Notes under the pieces: generated by a model
Told to the model about the DNA's origin: nothing
Databases searched by the model: none
Seen by the model: only the letters and a program-made list of their open reading frames with translations
Program-made: the position numbers and the translations under genes
In this document: positions 4,629 through 7,972 of the stretch, piece by piece
Position numbering within the stretch: position 1 is the stretch's first letter
How the letters are laid out: every line of letters begins with the position of its first letter
Source: Candidatus Aminicenantota bacterium
GTDB lineage: Bacteria; Acidobacteriota; UBA6911; RPQK01; JAJDTT01
Length of the DNA: 7,972 nt
Direction: 5' to 3'
Assembly (NCBI GenBank): GCA_026706325.1
Contig: JAPOYZ010000093.1
Location: forward strand, 1-7,972

Positions 4629-7094
4629 TCAACGATTGAACAGAAAGGCATTGCTGTTCAGCAGCGCCCAGAGCAGATCCTGGGCCGTTCCGGCCCGGCT
4701 TTCCCGTTCTTCGAACAGACGAGCCGCGGAGGCGAACTCCGATTCCGTGGGCGGACGGCTCAGTGTGGACAGGTAAAGGTCCTCGATCAGCTCGCGGTCC
4801 GAGGCGCCTCCCAGAATCAGGGATGCGACCCGCCCCTGGGGGTCCGCCACGGCCCGTCCCACCGTGGGACCGTTGACCAGATTCAACGCCTGGGAAAGGC
4901 TCATGTCGTTCTTGCGCTCGCACTCGCAGGGCTCGTCCCGCTGGGGCCGCCCGAAGAGGTCCAGAAACTCGCCGTTCTCCACGTGGGGATCGGGCAACTG
5001 GGCCGCACGAGAGTCGTCGGGAACCGTCTCGAATTCGACTCGCGAGCCGGTCGCCGCGGAGATTGCATCGGCCAACTGCTCCGCGCTGAGGCGCCGGGGA
5101 ATTCTCCGGGAGAAGTTGATCCCGTCGTTCTCGTTCCAGGAGTTGGTCTGGATCGACGCCTGGTAGGTCCGGGACTCGACGATGGTCCGCATGAGATGCT
5201 GAAGATCGTAGTCGTGGTCCTTTAAATCCTGCGCCAAGGCATCCAACAAGGGAGCGTTGACCGCCGGATTCGAAGCCCGGATGTCATCCACCGGTTCGAT
5301 GATGCCCCGTCCGAAAAAATAGCTCCAGACGCGGTTGGCCACCGCCCGAGCAAAGAAGGGATTCTCCTTGGAGATCAGCCACTCCACCAGGGCGGGGCGC
5401 TGATCACCCGTACCATCCAATTTGGGGGCACCCTTGACGGGGAGCAGGTAACGGGGCTCCACCACGCGCCCATTCTTGGGATGTTTCAGCTCGGCGTCCT
5501 GACGTTTCTCGTAGACGATCTCTTCCCCACTCTTGAACCCGGGACGGATCCCGATGGCCGAGAAGAATGCCGACATCTGAAAGTACTGGTCCTGGGTCCA
5601 TTTCTCGAAGGGATGGTCGTGACACTGGGCGCAGACCATGCGAACTCCGAGGAACAATTGCGTCGTGGTCTCCATGGCGTCCTGGGGAGTCCGCGCCACA
5701 CGGAAGTAGTTGACGGCGGGGTTTTCCAGCGTGCTCCCCTTGGAGGCCAGCAGTTCCCGGACCAGTTGGTCGTAGGGCTTGTTCTCGGCCACCGACTGCC
5801 GGATCCACTCCCGGAAAGACCAGATGCCCTTGTGGCCCAGGAACTTCCGGTTGTTGCGCAGGAGGTCGCCCCACTTCAGGGTCCAGTGATCGACATAGGC
5901 GTCACTTCCCATGAGACGATCGATGGCTCGGGTGCGCTTCTCCTGCCGGTCGGCCGGATCCGCCAGAAAGGCCCGGATCTCCTCGGGACCCGGAAGACGC
6001 CCCGTCAGGTCCAGAGAAACCCGTCTAAGGAATTCGCTGTCCGCCACCGGGGGTGAAGGCTGCACTCGGATCCGCTCCAGCTTCCCGTCCACCAGTTCGT
6101 CGATGTAGTTGTACTGAGGCAGCGGACGCCACTGGAACCCGGAGCTGGGATTCAGCACCGTGACCGGAACCGTCACGAATTTCCCCTCGTAACGGACCAG
6201 CAGGGCTCCTTCTCCGACCCGCTGACCCTCAACCAACGCACCGTCCGTCACGGCGATGGCCTCGGTATTGCTGCTGCCGAGATGAGCCTCGCGGGTGACG
6301 TCCCGAAGGCTGCCGTCCTCATATTCGGCCAGCACGACCACACTCTGCTTCCGGCCGGGAGCCGTCAGAAAGACCTCCTCGGGCAGGACCTCCAGCCGTC
6401 GCACACGATCCGTCGAGTCCTCGCCGTAGGGCACTCCGTCGGTGATCCATTGCAGGAGGGTGTCGTAGTAGCGCGAATCGCGCTTCAACCTGAGGCCGCC
6501 GCCATGGGCCACCTCCTGGGTCGGCTTGGCCAACATCAGGCTTCGAGCCGGATCGGCCCGATTGAAGCGCCGGCCCGACATGTCATAGAGCAGCGACTGG
6601 TAGTCGAACCGGGGATCGTAGCCCCGGAGCGAGAGCTTGAAGCCGTTCTTCCCTTTGGCCGCTCCGTGACAAACTCCCTGGGTGCAGCCCACCTTGTTGA
6701 TGACCGGCAAGACGTCCTTCAGGAAGGTGGTCGTTTGTTCGCCCGCCGGCTCGATCCGAACCGCCACGTCCGCAACGAGGGCTTCAGCCGTCACCCTGAG
6801 GGTTGTTTCTCCGGATTTCTTCGGGTGGAGGTAACCCTCGCCCTGAACCTCCACCAGACCGCCCGGATCTTCGTAATCGGCCGTCGCCGTGATTCCGGTG
6901 ACCAGAATCCTTCTGACGGAACCCGGTCCCGAGAAGACCAGAGGAGAAGGCTCGACCCGAATTTCCTGGAACTCCTCAATAGTCGCCCCAGTTGCTCCAA
7001 CTCCGAGCGCGGACGACGGAATCAAGGCCCAGAGCAGACCGGCGAACATGGCACTTATGGGGATCAACCGCATCGATACGCGTACCGTGAACAT
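4629..7094 (-). CDS. Secreted DUF1549/DUF1553 protein with Ig-like domains and cytochrome-c-like motifs
   Basis: This 821-residue protein has, in order: a Sec signal peptide (hydrophobic core about residues 10-26, A-L-G near 29-31); a BIG2-like beta domain (about 38-118); a GCTQGVCHGAAKGKNGF segment with a C-x4-C-H motif at 137-143; a second BIG2-like domain (231-316); DUF1549 (from about 329, NYIDELVD, to about 510), containing the canonical CAQCH at 488-492; and DUF1553 (about 566-815), with ANRVWSYFFGRG (586-597) and CEC at 723-725 before the Asn-Leu-Val-Asn-Gly segment. Family knowledge: such proteins are abundant in Planctomycetota, Verrucomicrobiota and Acidobacteriota, usually beside DUF1501 genes; their biochemical role is unproven, and heme binding is suggested only by C-x-x-C-H. 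The ATG at 7094 follows GGGGG by 5 bases. An in-frame ATG eight residues in (7073) would also keep the signal peptide but lacks a good binding site. The upstream gene ends 21 bases away, so translation is probably coupled. Confidence 0.93.
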   Translation of the reverse strand: MFTVRVSMRLIPISAMFAGLLWALIPSSALGVGATGATIEEFQEIRVEPSPLVFSGPGSVRRILVTGITATADYEDPGGLVEVQGEGYLHPKKSGETTLRVTAEALVADVAVRIEPAGEQTTTFLKDVLPVINKVGCTQGVCHGAAKGKNGFKLSLRGYDPRFDYQSLLYDMSGRRFNRADPARSLMLAKPTQEVAHGGGLRLKRDSRYYDTLLQWITDGVPYGEDSTDRVRRLEVLPEEVFLTAPGRKQSVVVLAEYEDGSLRDVTREAHLGSSNTEAIAVTDGALVEGQRVGEGALLVRYEGKFVTVPVTVLNPSSGFQWRPLPQYNYIDELVDGKLERIRVQPSPPVADSEFLRRVSLDLTGRLPGPEEIRAFLADPADRQEKRTRAIDRLMGSDAYVDHWTLKWGDLLRNNRKFLGHKGIWSFREWIRQSVAENKPYDQLVRELLASKGSTLENPAVNYFRVARTPQDAMETTTQLFLGVRMVCAQCHDHPFEKWTQDQYFQMSAFFSAIGIRPGFKSGEEIVYEKRQDAELKHPKNGRVVEPRYLLPVKGAPKLDGTGDQRPALVEWLISKENPFFARAVANRVWSYFFGRGIIEPVDDIRASNPAVNAPLLDALAQDLKDHDYDLQHLMRTIVESRTYQASIQTNSWNENDGINFSRRIPRRLSAEQLADAISAATGSRVEFETVPDDSRAAQLPDPHVENGEFLDLFGRPQRDEPCECERKNDMSLSQALNLVNGPTVGRAVADPQGRVASLILGGASDRELIEDLYLSTLSRPPTESEFASAARLFEERESRAGTAQDLLWALLNSNAFLFNR

Positions 7095-7099
7095 AGACG

Positions 7100-7104
7100 C
7101 CCCC
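7100..7104 (-). promoter_or_regulatory. Shine-Dalgarno-like site of the DUF1549/DUF1553 gene
   Basis: On the minus strand this reads GGGGG, 5 bases upstream of the ATG at 7094-7092, inside the 21-base gap after the upstream stop codon. It favours the ATG at 7094 over the one at 7073, which has no comparable site. Confidence 0.5.
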
Positions 7105-7115
7105 GATTAAACTAT

Positions 7116-7972
7116 TCAGTCCCTCGTCCGGAGAGAAACCACGCCCGCTTCGTTCTTCTTCGACTCCTTGCCCGCGACGATCAAACGGGTTGCCACGGAT
7201 GGAATCCGATAGGGGACCTGCGTTTCCGTCCGGGTCGCCAGAGTCGAGGACGATGACAACTCAATGGCGTACTCACCTGGCTGAACCGTTTCACCGGCTG
7301 TGCAAGGGATCCGAAATTCCTCCTGCTCCGGGTCCACTTGAACCGACTCGCAAAGAACCCCATTAGGGAAATTCTCAGGCTGAACGTTTACCGACCGGTC
7401 GAAAAGCGGATCGCGTTCGACCCGGCCCCGCAATTGCCCACTACCACCCGGCTGGAGCGTCAGACTCGTTTCCTCCACTCGGATGTGGTAGCCCTGCACC
7501 ACGTCGAAAGTCAGGGCGCGGCTCCGGATCATCTGCTTCCGTCCCCGGAACTCCACTTCCCCCTCCGCCAGGAAGTTGAACTTCCCATGGACCGTGCCCA
7601 TGGTGGTAGCAAGGACAATGGCGCCGGCGCCCGGTTCCCCCTGCCCTTTCACGGTCCGGATCCGCAGTTCGCGGGTGATTGCGCGATTGGTCGTAAGCTC
7701 CTGCGGAAGGGTCACCGCGGGATCGTCGGCCACCATGCGCCAAGTCACTCGCTGGTCCATGCCGGGCAGCAGGCGCTCTGAATTCACTCCCGCCAATTCC
7801 AGGCGAACGGGAACCTCCGGGCGCACGTTCACCGGCAATCCAAGACCCAGCCAGGGAGCCCTGAAGGGCTCTTCACGCATCCGCATGGCGGGTTCCGGCA
7901 ATCCCGTTCCCGGCTTGACGGCAGTAACGAGACCCGGCGGCTCGGCCCAGCGTTCGATTCGGGTGCCGTCCG
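7116..7972 (-). CDS. Beta-sandwich (pre-peptidase C-terminal-like) protein, C-terminal part
   Basis: The frame is open from the right edge of the window to the TGA at 7118-7116, giving about 285 visible residues. The TTG at 7901-7899 is not a likely start, because the frame continues 23 more codons to the edge without a stop (visible beginning D-G-T-R-I-E-R-W). No catalytic motif is seen. The sequence is rich in alternating hydrophobic beta strands with turns, for example PVRLELAGVN, GTVHGKFNF and PGEYAIELSSSS, suggesting two or three Ig/PPC-type beta-sandwich domains. Cys occurs only near the C-terminal end of the domain (in VLCESV and RIPCTAGE), perhaps as a disulfide in an exported protein. 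Context supports the guess: proteins with pre-peptidase C-terminal domains commonly sit with DUF1549/DUF1553 and DUF1501 genes in these phyla. The family name is inferred from context and fold character, not from a diagnostic motif. It is the first visible gene of the minus-strand unit. Confidence 0.6.
   Translation of the reverse strand, partial: DGTRIERWAEPPGLVTAVKPGTGLPEPAMRMREEPFRAPWLGLGLPVNVRPEVPVRLELAGVNSERLLPGMDQRVTWRMVADDPAVTLPQELTTNRAITRELRIRTVKGQGEPGAGAIVLATTMGTVHGKFNFLAEGEVEFRGRKQMIRSRALTFDVVQGYHIRVEETSLTLQPGGSGQLRGRVERDPLFDRSVNVQPENFPNGVLCESVQVDPEQEEFRIPCTAGETVQPGEYAIELSSSSTLATRTETQVPYRIPSVATRLIVAGKESKKNEAGVVSLRTRD

Noticed and set aside
6282..7256. A 324-codon plus-strand open frame opposite the DUF1549/DUF1553 gene
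   Set aside because: No recognisable domain, and it crosses the junction of two well-supported minus-strand genes.
7899..7901. TTG as start of the beta-sandwich gene
   Set aside because: The same frame stays open for 23 more codons to the window edge, and no ribosome binding site or signal peptide begins here.

Overview
The window is GC-rich and has the look of an environmental Acidobacteriota (Solibacter/Bryobacter-like) or possibly Planctomycetota/Verrucomicrobiota genome. The main clue is the minus-strand set DUF1549/DUF1553 protein, Tat-exported DUF1501 protein and beta-sandwich protein, a combination known mainly from those phyla. The taxonomic guess is inference from gene content only.

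Layout: (1) Bases 1-1067, plus strand, hold the 3' part of an M20 metallo-peptidase/deacylase gene whose 5' end lies outside the window. (2) Bases 1096-1339 hold a compact 244-bp element bounded by 20-bp imperfect terminal inverted repeats (19 of 20 positions pair), with a second, internal 17-bp perfect inverted repeat. It resembles a MITE, or a non-autonomous remnant of an insertion sequence. (3) Bases 1340-2902, plus strand, hold a complete BCCT-family (betaine/carnitine/choline) transporter whose ATG directly abuts the right end of the element. (4) Bases 2903-3059 are a short gap between convergent genes, with a GC-rich palindrome and a second palindrome but no T-tract. (5) Bases 3060-7972, minus strand, hold a three-gene unit transcribed from right to left: the C-terminal part of a beta-sandwich protein (7116-7972, running off the edge), a secreted DUF1549/DUF1553 protein with Ig-like domains and two cytochrome-c-like motifs (4629-7094), and a DUF1501 protein with a Tat signal (3060-4520).

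How the parts may work together: the three minus-strand genes are all predicted to be exported. They have gaps of 21 and 108 bases and strong or fair Shine-Dalgarno sites, so they are likely co-expressed and act outside the cytoplasm; their biochemical role is not established. The M20 enzyme and the BCCT transporter would be only 28 bases apart without the inserted element, so they may once have been one operon pairing uptake of a small zwitterionic compound with hydrolysis of an amide or peptide. The most noteworthy item is the palindromic element, which now forms the whole leader of the transporter gene and supplies its apparent ribosome binding site. I see no tRNA, rRNA, CRISPR array or recognisable transposase gene, and no clearly new multi-gene system.
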